A DNA stretch of 64,000 bases from contig CP142451.1 in the NCBI GenBank assembly GCA_038049695.1, positions 70,138,001 through 70,202,000 on the forward strand, given 5' to 3'. A program made the position numbers and the translations under genes. Positions 47,201-52,881 of this stretch are shown here, piece after piece; position 1 is the stretch's first letter, and each line of letters opens with the position of its first letter. Below the pieces are notes generated by a model. It saw only the letters and a program-made list of their open reading frames with translations. It was not told where the DNA came from and made no database searches. The DNA comes from Cinnamomum chago (lineage: Eukaryota; Streptophyta; Magnoliopsida; Laurales; Lauraceae).

Positions 47201-48826
47201 AACATGGGTTTTTGGGCTTCAAACATGAATGGGCTTAAAACGAAAATTGTAACACATAGAAAAATCATTCGAATGAAATCAAAATCACAATCACACGGAA
47301 CTCGATACGATCTTCCAAAGCTTACACGTGCACTCGGCCCTTTCCGAGTGTTTCTAACTAATACTAAACGTTCTCAAAATTCCCAAAGCTATGTCCAAGA
47401 CTAAAACTAATTACTTCTACCCCAACAACAACTAAACCCACTTAGGACTAAACACATACTAATCGCACACTAATCGACTTAGTCTGGGTCGGGGTCTAAC
47501 ACAACCCATATATTCCGTCTTTGTACGGTTTATTTTAAAGCCTTTGGATTCTAAAGCATCCCGCCATATCTCAAGCTTTGCATTCACCTCATCTCTTGAT
47601 TCATCTACCAACACAATATCATTTGCAAATAACATGCACCAAGGTACCTCTTCTTGAGTATGAGTAGTTAACCCATCCATAATCAATGCACAGAGAGAGA
47701 GAGAGAGAGAGTGTTATGTTTATGCTCCTACCCTTAGCTCATGCTAACATTATTGTCCACTCAAACAAGGCAAACACGTGGGGTCACCTGGCTATTAAAA
47801 AAGATTCATAACCTTTCCCAATTGTCCCACCTAGTATTTTCCCTCGTGACCACAGGTCCCACCCCCCACCTAGTATTTTCCCTCGTGGCCACAGGTCAAG
47901 TTGGTCCCCCCCCCCCCCCCCTGTCATAACATCTTGTATATTGTTTTATAAGAAACTTGTACCTATTATGAATTAAATAGATTTATATGTATATATTAAA
48001 ATAAGTTTAAATTTTACAGTATGCATTGCAATCATAATTTTGAACTAACCATTAGTATTAAGAAACTAGTACTAGTAGTGCAGACGTACAGTACTCAATT
48101 ACTCAATCACCAAGTAAATTGAGAGTGAATTTCAACTTTCAAGTAACATTTAGTAGTATTTCATATTAATTAATTAATTAAAGTTGCGGAGTATGAACAT
48201 AGGGCCATTGTGGTTTAAGAAGGAAGGAACCATCATATGAAAAAAAAAAAAAAAGAAAGTGTAAATCACTTGAGTTTTGGTAAAAAAAAAAAAAAAAAGA
48301 GCTGGGGAAGCTCTAGCACAAACCTTAGAAAGCTCTACAGATGATTTGGGAAAGAAAGAAATGAAAAAAAAATAAAATAAGGGGAAAGTAAGTTAAAAAA
48401 AAAATCACCATTGGCTGATATTTTAACCGTTATTTTCAAAATATCGGCCGTTATGGACCATTATGGCTGTTATATTGGCCATTATAACTGTTATGGACCG
48501 TTTTTTCCATTGTTTTTTTATGCCGTGACCATCGTGACCGTTATATGGTAAATAATGTAACGGTATAGGCCCCTTTTTTTAAACCATGGACCCATCTGAA
48601 TTGTCCACACACTGTTCAAATGGAGATATATATTCTTTCTTTACGTTCTAATCCTTAAAAATCTATTTAATTCATATGATGTTTTATTCAGATTTGATTC
48701 TACTGCAAATCTCATGTGAAAATAGTATTCTCATTGCATGTCAATTACCTTGCAGACCCTGTCGGTTATGGTGATGCTCTTATTGCGATTCTGCCTTCTT
48801 TTCCTGGGATTAAGAAGCTTCAGTAG
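10653..48826 (+). CDS. BADC1: BADC1-like biotin/lipoyl attachment domain-containing protein, plastid; seven exons, 5' end not found
   Basis: The exons at 10653-10732, 21083-21142, 21255-21488, 21559-21621, 37690-37758, 38028-38073 and 48756-48826 join in phase through GT-AG introns and give 207 residues plus TAG. The chain agrees throughout with Arabidopsis At3g56130 (BADC1): [20 protein letters not shown], a Pro/Ser/Asn-rich linker ending [26 protein letters not shown], then a biotinyl-type fold (residues about 126-205) ending SFPGIKKLQ. At the turn where BCCP has the AMKM/AMKL biotin lysine, the sequence reads [11 protein letters not shown], so it cannot be biotinylated. From family knowledge, BADC proteins replace BCCP in plastid acetyl-CoA carboxylase and restrain fatty-acid synthesis. 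The transit-peptide exon lies in transposon-rich DNA to the left or outside the window. No frame-breaking lesion was seen, so the gene is probably functional despite 38 kb of span. Confidence 0.9.
10733..11419. other. intronic DNA, nothing recognised
   Basis: This is the AT-rich start of the large first intron. No domain or terminal repeat was seen. Confidence 0.5.
11420..11762 (+). pseudogene. RTE LINE 3' fragment
   Basis: It encodes [20 protein letters not shown] and [13 protein letters not shown], the C-terminal RTE region. It then ends in GACAAGGCTTTATATGATGA with a GAT tail. The frame shifts in the middle, and only the 3' end of the element is present. Confidence 0.8.
11763..12498. other. 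intronic DNA, nothing recognised
   Basis: No coding domain was found. A GT run and a G-rich stretch at 12470-12498 precede the solo LTR and include its GGGGG target site. Confidence 0.5.
12752..15883. mobile_element. element A: 3.1-kb TG...CA element, likely large solo LTR
   Basis: It starts TGTCGCTACCCCGG and ends GGAGTCTTACA, with an ATAAT target duplication (12747-12751 and 15884-15888). It has no internal terminal repeat and no protein domain. It is homologous to element B (43617-47501): both have GCGGTGAGGAT, GAAGCGTGTAGCAAA and AATATCTAGTTTCCAAAAAG in the same order. A 5-bp duplication and TG...CA ends suit a solo LTR of a long-LTR retrotransposon, perhaps Ty3/gypsy; a non-autonomous element is the alternative. 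The open frame at 15026-15334 is not conserved as coding in B. Confidence 0.8.
14392..14500. repeat. cluster of GGCGTCCGGA-like motifs in element A
   Basis: The motif occurs several times with changes: GGCGTCCGGAAG, GGCGTCCGGATG, AGCGTCTGGACGCC and GGCATCCG. The spacing is 20-40 bp and short hairpin-forming bases lie between. It occupies the place where element B has a GCTCGAGC cluster. Confidence 0.6.
15925..17298 (+). pseudogene. RTE LINE reverse-transcriptase remnant
   Basis: RTE reverse-transcriptase blocks run in order: [46 protein letters not shown], then the frame at 16323-16640 with [14 protein letters not shown] and the catalytic [11 protein letters not shown]. The C-terminal part follows ([30 protein letters not shown]). 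It ends GGGACAAGGCTTTGATGATG with a GAT tail. There are several frameshifts and stops, and the endonuclease is missing, so this is a dead 5'-truncated copy. Confidence 0.9.
17485..17572. repeat. (GA)n microsatellite, 44 units
   Basis: This is an unbroken GA run. The Arg-Glu open frame through it is an artefact. Confidence 0.97.
17947..18246. repeat. 152-bp tandem duplication
   Basis: Two adjacent units (about 17947-18098 and 18099-18246) are nearly identical; for example, TCTCCAGAAATGCATTCTTT recurs 152 bp apart. Only a few mismatches were seen, so the duplication is recent. It is not coding. Confidence 0.9.
18247..19508. other. intronic DNA, nothing recognised
   Basis: It contains a TA run at about 18464-18484. 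No domain or terminal repeat was seen. Confidence 0.5.
19509..19890. mobile_element. inverted-repeat element, MITE or small TIR transposon
   Basis: The arm 19509-19590 (TTTGACTTAGAGAAATCCTC, TTAAAGGAGTGGAACTCCA, CCACCTGTTG) is the imperfect reverse complement of 19815-19888. No target duplication was identified. A further partial match to one arm lies near 19965-20060. Confidence 0.55.
19891..21082. other. intronic DNA, nothing recognised
   Basis: This is AT-rich DNA up to the next BADC1-like exon. Apart from the arm-like repeat near 19965-20060 nothing could be assigned. Confidence 0.5.
21083..21142 (+). CDS. BADC1: BADC1-like exon, 20 codons
   Basis: The acceptor AAATCGCAG and donor AAA/GTAAGA bound it. 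It encodes [20 protein letters not shown], the most conserved N-terminal block of the family. Confidence 0.9.
21255..21488 (+). CDS. BADC1: BADC1-like exon, 78 codons
   Basis: The acceptor GACTAG and donor AAG/GTGAGA bound it. It begins [12 protein letters not shown] and continues through a proline/serine linker ([29 protein letters not shown]) to [11 protein letters not shown]. An open frame also runs through the donor, but the homologous reading requires splicing at 21488. Confidence 0.9.
21559..21621 (+). CDS. BADC1: BADC1-like exon, 21 codons
   Basis: The preceding intron is only 70 bp (GTGAGA to AAAGTAG). The exon encodes [21 protein letters not shown] and ends at GAG/GTACAT. The continuous frame from the previous exon translates this stretch out of register, which supports the splice. 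Confidence 0.88.
21661..21717. repeat. (CT)n(TA)n microsatellite
   Basis: It is a CT run followed by a TA run, directly beside the palindromic MITE. The copy near 36153-36195 has the same CT-TA-MITE arrangement. Confidence 0.9.
21718..21872. mobile_element. palindromic MITE, copy 1
   Basis: Its ends GGGAG(A/T)TGCTCCTATGAG and CTCATAGGGGAGCATCTCCC are inverted repeats. Inside is another inverted pair with GGGGGCCCTCACATTTAAG. It is inserted in a TA repeat. The same family occurs at 36196 and 42659. Confidence 0.85.
22219..22584. mobile_element. MITE with 60-bp inverted repeats, left part; split by the gypsy element
   Basis: The left arm GCAAGGCTCTCATAAGCTCA continues through TTTAGGATAAG and GGTGGGTCCCACC. 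It is the near reverse complement of the right arm GGTGGGCCCCAC through ATCCTAAGATTGAGCTTAGG at 22525-22584, which finishes as AGAGCCTTGC at 36146-36155. The gypsy element landed 10 bp before its end. The original length was about 376 bp. Confidence 0.85.
22585..22948 (-). repeat. gypsy LTR (3' LTR)
   Basis: It begins TGATGTGAAGATCT and ends CGGCCTGCATCA in + orientation. It carries about 14 extra bases near 22599 (ACACCTCCAACGG) that the other LTR lacks. A purine-rich tract abuts it on the minus strand (CCAGGGAGAGT). Confidence 0.92.
22949..23231 (-). pseudogene. gypsy chromodomain and C-terminus
   Basis: On the minus strand near 23160-23000 it reads [12 protein letters not shown], then [19 protein letters not shown] and [11 protein letters not shown], the chromodomain fold of chromoviruses. 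The tail [11 protein letters not shown] follows. A TAG interrupts after NPDL. It was separated from the integrase by the insertion at 23232. Confidence 0.85.
23510..23690. repeat. minisatellite with AGGCTAAGCAATAACC units
   Basis: Five imperfect copies of TTTTCTTAGGCTAAGCAATA plus ACCTTTACAA follow each other at a spacing of about 33-40 bp. Confidence 0.85.
24508..24660. repeat. cluster of GGTCGACC palindromes with long dyads
   Basis: GGTCGACC occurs at least five times, twice as CCGGTCGACCGG. GCAGTGTGGCCGGTCGACC is inverted after a spacer of about 10 bp. A separate hairpin AACGGTCA / TGACCGTT lies between. The pattern resembles the GCTCGAGC cluster in element B. Confidence 0.85.
25154..25888 (-). 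pseudogene. gypsy integrase core and linker
   Basis: On the minus strand it reads [20 protein letters not shown], then [19 protein letters not shown] (second catalytic Asp) and [16 protein letters not shown] at 25676-25678 replaces the Gln of DGQTEVV (CAG to TAG). The linker follows with [20 protein letters not shown] and [16 protein letters not shown]. The end of this linker was cut by the 23232-25153 insertion. Confidence 0.9.
25892..27841 (-). pseudogene. gypsy reverse transcriptase, RNase H and integrase zinc finger
   Basis: The RT has [27 protein letters not shown] and the catalytic YFDDILIYS. RNase H follows; its usual CDAS reads CNTS, so a catalytic Asp is Asn. [10 protein letters not shown] and ADALSRR are normal. 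The H2C2 finger ([19 protein letters not shown]) starts the integrase. A TGA at 27449-27451 replaces Arg of DSRAINK (CGA to TGA). A stop at 25892 separates it from the integrase core in the same frame. Its 5' side was cut by the hAT insertion. Confidence 0.92.
28748..31657 (-). pseudogene. hAT transposase (BED finger, DUF659, dimerisation domain), broken
   Basis: The BED zinc finger is at 31657-31480: [20 protein letters not shown] with downstream His/Cys. A TAA at 31451-31453 then interrupts the same frame. DUF659 follows (about 31020-30700): [33 protein letters not shown]. The hAT core continues to [14 protein letters not shown], with a TAG at 30553-30555 for Trp. Exons near 30200-30022 and 29965-29755 ([18 protein letters not shown]) lead to the C-terminal dimerisation domain, [20 protein letters not shown] (about 29410), and a Gly/Ser/acidic tail to 28748. 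Splice sites are visible, such as GAG/GTGAGT. At least two frameshifts make it inactive. Confidence 0.87.
31830..32620. repeat. 153-bp tandem array in the hAT element, five units
   Basis: GATGGATTGATCTATGGG recurs at 31908, 32062, 32215 and 32368, with a diverged fifth unit at 32522. The period is 153-154 bp. Each unit has a T-run, AATAAATCCGAAAATAAAAA, and the palindrome ATAGATCTAT nearby. The array lies upstream of the BED exon, in the 5' region or first intron. Confidence 0.93.
33003..33123. repeat. subterminal GGCCGATAT repeats of the hAT element
   Basis: GGCCGATAT or its complement ATATCGGC(C) occurs about five times within 120 bp of the right terminus. hAT transposases typically bind such subterminal repeats. 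A TATAAAAG motif lies just inside (minus strand near 32990) and could be the transposase promoter. Confidence 0.8.
33124..34849 (-). pseudogene. gypsy gag and protease
   Basis: One minus-strand frame runs from 34849 to 33113 with three internal stops. The retrotransposon gag domain has [30 protein letters not shown] and [12 protein letters not shown]. The CCHC knuckle is [14 protein letters not shown] (about 33740). The aspartic protease has [12 protein letters not shown], with DGGS where DSGA or DGGA is usual, and ILFGRPWL. The TGA at 34400-34402 replaces Trp of VDWLNSLDD. Frame continuity with 27841 was broken by the hAT. Confidence 0.9.
34850..35789 (-). other. gypsy 5' leader with primer-binding site
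   Basis: It lies between the 5' LTR and gag. The primer site TGGTATCAGAGCC (35775-35787, minus strand) matches initiator methionine tRNA. The stretch is unusually GC-rich near 35090-35290, and its open frames show no domain. Confidence 0.75.
35790..36140 (-). repeat. gypsy LTR (5' LTR)
   Basis: It is 351 bp with TGATGTGAAGATCTAG and CGGCCTGCATCA ends. It pairs with 22585-22948 and is followed by TTAGG. Confidence 0.92.
36141..36155. mobile_element. right tip of the MITE split by the gypsy element
   Basis: TTAGGAGAGCCTTGC consists of the gypsy target duplication plus the MITE terminus. It completes the inverted repeat of 22219. Confidence 0.8.
36196..36348. mobile_element. palindromic MITE, copy 2
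   Basis: GGGAGATGCTCCTATGAGAG and CTCTCATAGGAGCATCTCTC are its inverted ends. The two halves are nearly complementary throughout (GGGGGCCCTCACAT against ATGTGAGGGCCCCC). Confidence 0.88.
36365..36455 (+). pseudogene. RTE LINE 3' tail fragment
   Basis: It reads GGAATGGAGACC, ACATAGGACAAGGCTTTG and then a degenerate GAT repeat, which is the RTE 3' terminus. Confidence 0.65.
36535..36795 (+). pseudogene. RTE LINE 3' fragment
   Basis: It has GAGATAGTTTGGACATG, GTTGATGGCCCACCAAGG and AAGAAGTACAACC, and ends GGGACGAGGCTCTGATAATT. It is homologous to 17050-17298. It is frameshifted. Confidence 0.7.
36796..37689. other. intronic DNA, nothing recognised
   Basis: It holds a purine-rich block (37130-37330) and a G-rich stretch near 37490. 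No domain or terminal repeat was found before the BADC1-like exon. Confidence 0.5.
37690..37758 (+). CDS. BADC1: BADC1-like exon, 23 codons
   Basis: The acceptor GTGGATAG follows a 16,068-bp intron, and the donor AAG/GTGCGG ends it. It encodes [20 protein letters not shown] plus PIK, the first half of the biotinyl-type domain, where the biotin-lysine motif is missing. Confidence 0.9.
38028..38073 (+). CDS. BADC1: BADC1-like exon, 46 bp
   Basis: The acceptor TTTTGTAG and donor GGAG/GTATGC bound it. It encodes [15 protein letters not shown] plus the first base of the next codon. The following intron is 10,682 bp. Confidence 0.9.
38270..38975 (-). pseudogene. probable L1 LINE 3' fragment
   Basis: Minus-strand translation near 38650-38540 gives [20 protein letters not shown], like the plant LINE phrase G..SLK..FP.LF. 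The 3' side reads TTGTATACTAATGAAATTTC, typical of L1 ends. Stops are frequent. The solo LTR at 38976 was inserted in it or at its edge. Confidence 0.4.
38976..39279 (-). mobile_element. copia-type solo LTR, 304 bp
   Basis: The minus strand starts TGTAGAATGGATAAGGCCC and ends CACCTTAACA. AATAA is duplicated at 38971-38975 and 39280-39284. Its head resembles the LTRs at 4092 and 12499. No internal retrotransposon DNA is present. Confidence 0.85.
39508..40000. other. possible LTR fragment
   Basis: TGTCATCACTCGAAACCGG, CGAGTCGCGGG and GCAGCGGAAAC resemble the left end of elements A and B. No right end or target duplication was found. Confidence 0.3.
40001..41551. other. intronic DNA, nothing recognised
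   Basis: The open frames here (for example 40912-41292 minus) are low-complexity Ser/Phe/Leu stretches without domain features. Confidence 0.45.
41552..41859 (+). mobile_element. TRIM (miniature terminal-repeat retrotransposon)
   Basis: Two 106-bp direct repeats (41552-41657 and 41754-41859) start TGTTGGGAAGTCCCACATCC and end GGGTTGGTACA. Between them are the primer site TGGTATCAGAGCGGG, a 70-bp spacer and a polypurine tract GTGGGGGAGGGGAG, with no coding capacity. After the second repeat the bases TGGTATC recur, the start of the primer site. This suggests a truncated third unit or internal recombination. CAAAT and CAAGT near the outer borders could be a mutated target duplication. Confidence 0.88.
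41872..42658. other. intronic DNA, nothing recognised
   Basis: It contains T-rich runs near 42270-42300 and no domain. Confidence 0.5.
42659..42863. mobile_element. palindromic MITE, copy 3, rearranged
   Basis: It has the same termini as the copies at 21718 and 36196 but is 205 bp. It contains GGCATTGGATACC and its complement GGTATCCAATGCC facing each other across an extra inverted segment, as if two copies had fused. Confidence 0.8.
44965..45150. repeat. cluster of CGCTCGAGCG palindromes in element B
   Basis: CTCGAGC occurs at least six times within 180 bp (such as TTCGCTCGAGCGGACC and TTCGCTCGAGCGATAC). Short hairpin-like stretches lie between them. The hAT element inserted at its edge. 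Confidence 0.88.
45160..46287. mobile_element. non-autonomous hAT element, 1,128 bp
   Basis: The ends CAAGGAAGAAAATATCGG and CAAGGATGAAAATATCGG (minus) are inverted, and the 8-bp duplication GCTGCTTG is perfect (45152-45159 and 46288-46295). About 120 bp of ATCGGCCGATAC repeats lie inside the left end. Both subterminal regions match the hAT at 27897-33123, including TTATAAAA..CCCCCCTTTT and the reverse of 27970-28440. The transposase is deleted. Confidence 0.93.
47688..48755. other. intronic DNA with short repeats
   Basis: It contains a GA run (47694-47711), a near-tandem copy of CCACCTAGTATTTTCCCTCG (47829 and 47869), a C-run at 47907-47922, two A-runs near 48240 and 48280, and a block at 48410-48580 with CCGTTAT/ATAACGG-like motifs repeated about eight times. 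The last may be the subterminal part of an unrecognised DNA transposon. Confidence 0.5.
48756..48826 (+). CDS. BADC1: BADC1-like last coding exon
   Basis: The acceptor ACCTTGCAG precedes it. It encodes [20 protein letters not shown] then KLQ and TAG (48824-48826). The downstream 48827-49000 is presumably 3' UTR. Confidence 0.92.
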
Positions 48827-50108
48827 ATGGTTTGGTTTTAAAACTCATTGGCCCCACTATCTTATATGTTCTTTGTTAGTTTTATTCGTTTCATTCAAGT
48901 GTATCCATGATAGTAATTTATAACAGTTTGTCCTGTCACTGCTTAAAACCTTGTGTGATCCAGGAAGCCGTTAATAGGTACATGTACTTATTTTGTTATT
49001 AGTTATGTTTACCTTCTCCTCAAGGTTAGCTGATACTGGTCGCTGTGGGTAGTCAATTGGTTGGGTCGATCTCTACCCAGGTAGTATAAGCCTTTTGATT
49101 TGCTAACATGTCTTGGAGATTGATTAGATTTACGGGATTATCCAACTAATGTGATTTTCTTACTGTATAGTTCACCCATGATGGATGTGGTGAACCTGCA
49201 ACCCAGATTGAAGACGTGCTGAAAACAGCATTATCCTTGTCTATATGGTTTAAGAACTCAATTTTGACTGTTAAAGAAAGGCCGATATAACACGTTGTAA
49301 AATGATGTACCGTTGCAATGCATGCGTGCACACATGATTAGTGAGGTTTTTTGTTTTGGTAAAAATTATTAGTGTCTATTGAACTCTTTTATTTGAATGG
49401 TTTGGAGGGTGTTTTAAGCATGAGTAATCCTTAGAAACCATAAACCCTAAACTTGGATAGGCAAAATACTAAATATCTGCTGATGTAGACTTTTAGCACA
49501 TCCCACTGCCATGCAAAAAGGATGGGGAGAAAGTGGAACTTGTGGTGATATCTATGGTGGGACCTAATAGACCTATCGATTTACCTAGTTGTGAGGAGAG
49601 ATGGGCCAAGTTGATGAGGAACATTATCCCCACAGGGCATGAGTTTTGGATTAGCCATCTTCCAAAATTTGTTCTATCAAACATATCTAGCCATTCTTTC
49701 TCTTTAAAGCTGAATGTTGGTTTCAAAATAAACCTTAAAAAAAACTCAATTTTGTCCTTAGGAGAAGCCACATTAGCTTATTGGGGCACATTTGTGGATG
49801 TGTCCTTTCAAAAACACATAATATGTGCATTTTCAATAAAAGGTGTCTTTTGGGCTAAGTATGTGCCTTTTCAATAAAATGTCTCTTGGGTCCATTTGTG
49901 TGGATGTAACCCAATTCAAAGGGATGCCTTCCAACTCTAAGGTATTTTCAAAGTTTTTATATAGTATTCAAAATTAGCATAAATGCATATGAATTTTTTG
50001 TTTTTAAGATGAAACGTATATGCTGACGTGGATTAAGCAAAGAAAGGTTTAGTTTTCATAATTTTTTGGTTGATTTAAAATTTTTAATTAGTTTGTTATA
50101 CATAGATT
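48827..50108. other. BADC1-like 3' flank, no other gene recognised
   Basis: The first 100-200 bases are presumably 3' UTR. The open frame at 49533-49877 shows no known motif and no splice context. Confidence 0.45.
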
Positions 50109-51789
50109 TGTTGGAAGTAGGTGGGCCATCCAGATAGGTTTCAAAACTTTTGACCCACTTAATGCAGGGATCAACTATCTAGAATGCAACAAAAAATCCA
50201 ATTTAGGATGCAATCCTTCATTCTCATCAATCATGTACGGCAATATAACCTATCTAGAAGATAGAAATCAGTAACTACATACAACAAAATAATCTACCAC
50301 AAGAGGAGATGCAGATTTTACCTTTGGAGCTCGATAGTGCTCTAATGGAGGAGAAGATAATTAACTTGAACAAGAACTCTTCTTGAAGCAATTAGAGATC
50401 TCCAAGACCTTGTTGTCTTCCACGCTATGACCCTCTATCAGATCTCTTTTCTCAAGAAGATGTATGAGATCTCCAAGAGAAAACCCTACTAGAAAGTCCA
50501 AGGAACTAGAAGAGAGAGAGGAGAAGGAAGAGATGTGCAACACTTGCACAAAACAAGGGTTGGGCGTGAATCCCTAGGTGGGGATTTGCATAGGACGTCC
50601 ATCCCTATATTCTCCTATATTTATAGCCTACAAATCTCCTCTTATGACTCTCTTACTAATTGCATTAGAAGTTACACTTTCACACAAATTAGTAGTTTAC
50701 TATTACCACTATTAGAAGTCAAACTTTAAATAGAAATAGTAACTTTCTAATTCCTTTCTTTTAGAGTTAAAGTAAGATTAGTAACTTTTTAATATCTTGG
50801 GTTAGCATGGGGACCACTAGGGATTCCTTAGAAAGCTGGCTCCAATTGGGACACGCGACCCCACATCTCATGTGCAATCTGGGCCCACAGTTAAATGCAA
50901 ATAATATCACTATATAAATGCAATTGTACTCCAGTCTTAGGAATAAATTATAATTAAGACCATAAACTTTCCAATTACCATAAGTAGGCCTCTCTATCAT
51001 TATCCATGGATAAATTGGAATAAATTTGTCACATCCAATCTTAGATCCACATCTTATTATCCTTGAGCCCCAATTAATCACAATTATCGTCAGTACCATC
51101 CAATTAACTCTTAATCGAGATGGGTGCGCACTTACTAATGACAAATTCATTAATTGGCATAAGGGGATAATGTAGATAGATTTCATCTTGATCATTGCAT
51201 GTTCTCACGGTCCTACTATCACGTATCCAAGACACCGAGGTGTTGACCTACAGTTGGCCTCACTCATTGGTGACTCAAAGCAAATGAATAGACAGAAACT
51301 TGAGTTCATCAATGTCTCAGGATTGAGAACCTATTGTTAGGGAATTATGAGAGCAGTCCTTAAATCGAGACAGTATTTAATAAGGTGCTTCTCATGGTCC
51401 TTCAATACATCCAATGTACCAGCACTATGATCCAAAATCTTACATTTTGATGATCGAAACAGATCACACTATCTCATAGTAATCAAAGTGCTGCAACCTT
51501 GTCAGATGAGATGCACAGTCTCATCACTGGTTGTGAAGATATTTTTAAGTACAATATTTGCAATACATGTCTCATGTATGTGGATCTCATCCACACACAT
51601 GTATTACATCTAGTATACTTGTGGATTTCGGTTCATCTCATGAACCATTATGTCATTCGTATTTGTTATGTGTAAGTATATAATTAAACATCATTCATCT
51701 CATAAAATTAAAGCATGATTTTATTGATGAATAAAGAAATTAATCAATTTATTAGATCAACTGATGGATTAAGACCATACAATCTAACA
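50109..51789 (-). mobile_element. solo LTR, 1,681 bp
   Basis: The minus strand starts TGTTAGATTGTATGG and ends CTACTTCCAACA. AGATT is duplicated at 50104-50108 and 51790-51794. Phrases such as ATGGTTCATGAGATGAACC recall long copia LTRs (Angela/SIRE type), which is a memory-based impression. No coding DNA is inside. Confidence 0.83.
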
Positions 51790-51794
51790 AGATT

Positions 51795-52425
51795 TATGTT
51801 GAAGGGATATTAGTTTTAATATATTGTTGAGGACTTAACTTGTGCGATGCAAAATAGGTGGTCAAAATATAATTTGAAAAATGGCTAAAAGTTCTCTCCT
51901 TGGTCGGATGCTATGATTTTTAGAGGTCAATTTATTGTTGACCTGCTTATGTTTCATGGGGCAAGCGATCCCCGCTGATATGCCTGCCACAAATCGCCCC
52001 ACGAGGCCAATTCAGACATTTTTCTTTTGAGTTTTTATTATAACGATAGAGCGCCTACAAATGATTGTAATTGCGTGGAGCACTTTATGTTGAAAATGAA
52101 AATGGTTTGCGAGGGAGAATGATTTTCAGCTGATCCATGTTAAATTTTGCTGTTTTCAAAAATTTGCTGATGTAAAGCAGTTTTGGAAATTCTGACCCAA
52201 GAAGTCGAGTACCATTATCTTCATTTTTGCACGAGTGGCAGTAGCACATATCATTGCAGAACATATTTTGCAGCATCATACAGTTTCCCATTTGCCCAAA
52301 GTGTGTTTCATGAATCCGGAGGATCTGTTTCTACTTTCGAGGACAAGGATTAGCCATCTTTCATTTATGAGGAGCCCACCTCAAACTCTTTTTTTTTTTA
52401 TTGGTAAGATGTGACTTGTTGACCT
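51795..52425. other. nothing recognised
   Basis: No domain, repeat or terminal structure was found apart from the T-run at 52389-52399. Confidence 0.5.
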
Positions 52426-52437
52426 ACAACCTCAAGT

Positions 52438-52670
52438 ATTTTTTACTTTTTTGCTAACGGAGGGTTCCCAACCCTTTGGGCTGGACTAATCCCTCCAAGT
52501 ACAGAGAGAAGCCGAGTAAAACCCTTGTAGCCCCCATGTGGTAGCACTAGTGGACTCAACCTGAGGTTCCTGAAAAGGAGGGAACTATGGATCGATACCA
52601 AGACCTCTAGCTCCAGAAGAGAGAGGTACCGTGGTCCCTGACCACTCGACTAACCCCTTGGGGTTTACCC
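52438..52670 (-). mobile_element. tRNA-derived SINE, full length
   Basis: On the minus strand the head has an A box TTAGTCGAGTGG and a B box GGTATCGATCC at polymerase III spacing. The body ends GGGATTAGTCCAGCCC, as in the plant Au-like SINEs, and the tail is A-rich. A 12-bp duplication, ACAACCTCAAGT, flanks it (52426-52437 and 52671-52682). Confidence 0.85.
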
Positions 52671-52763
52671 ACAACCTCAAGTTTGCGATAGTGAGCGAGC
52701 GCCTTCCATGATTGCCTTAACTTTGGATCATTTAGCATCTTTATTTTTGCTGCAACCTTTTCT

Positions 52764-52881
52764 TTTTTTGACAACGGAGGGTGTCTCTACCCTTTGAGCC
52801 GAACTAATCCCTACGGGCCCAGGGTAAGCTGGATAAATCTCTTGTGGCCCCACTATGGTAGCGCAGTTTCGAACCAAGCTA
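52764..52881 (-). mobile_element. SINE of the same family, 5'-truncated
   Basis: It shares the 3' half with the neighbouring copy (ACGGAGGGT, GGACTAATCCCT-like, TGTGGCCCC) and starts at the B box GGTTCGAAAC. CAACCTTTTCT is duplicated at 52753-52763 and 52882-52892. Confidence 0.8.

Larger units (their letters stand above)
43617..47501. mobile_element. element B: 3.9-kb TG...CA element, same family as A
   Basis: It starts TGTCGCGACCCCGGA and ends TCGGGGTCTAACA, with a CAACC duplication (43612-43616 and 47502-47506). Blocks GTTCCCGCGGTGAGGATT, GGAAGCGTGTAGCAAAC and GAAATATCTAGTTTCC align with element A. Its extra length is mostly the hAT at 45160-46287. No protein domain or internal LTR was found; a solo LTR of a long-LTR retrotransposon is the favoured reading. 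Confidence 0.83.
42878..47690 (-). pseudogene. RTE LINE remnant interrupted by element B
   Basis: The right part 47690-47502 encodes [20 protein letters not shown] and [10 protein letters not shown]; the catalytic FADD reads FAND. The left part 43616-42878 has [20 protein letters not shown] and [13 protein letters not shown], then the GACCCCAACAAAGTTAGGA end. Joined at CAACC, the sequence equals the RTE at 16600-16640. An in-frame 69-bp direct duplication occurs at 43071-43208 ([15 protein letters not shown] twice). Confidence 0.87.

Noticed and set aside
52600..52670. A tRNA gene from the A and B box pair
   Set aside because: The boxes belong to the head of a SINE with a long body, A-rich tail and target duplication; no cloverleaf with a plausible anticodon arm was apparent.
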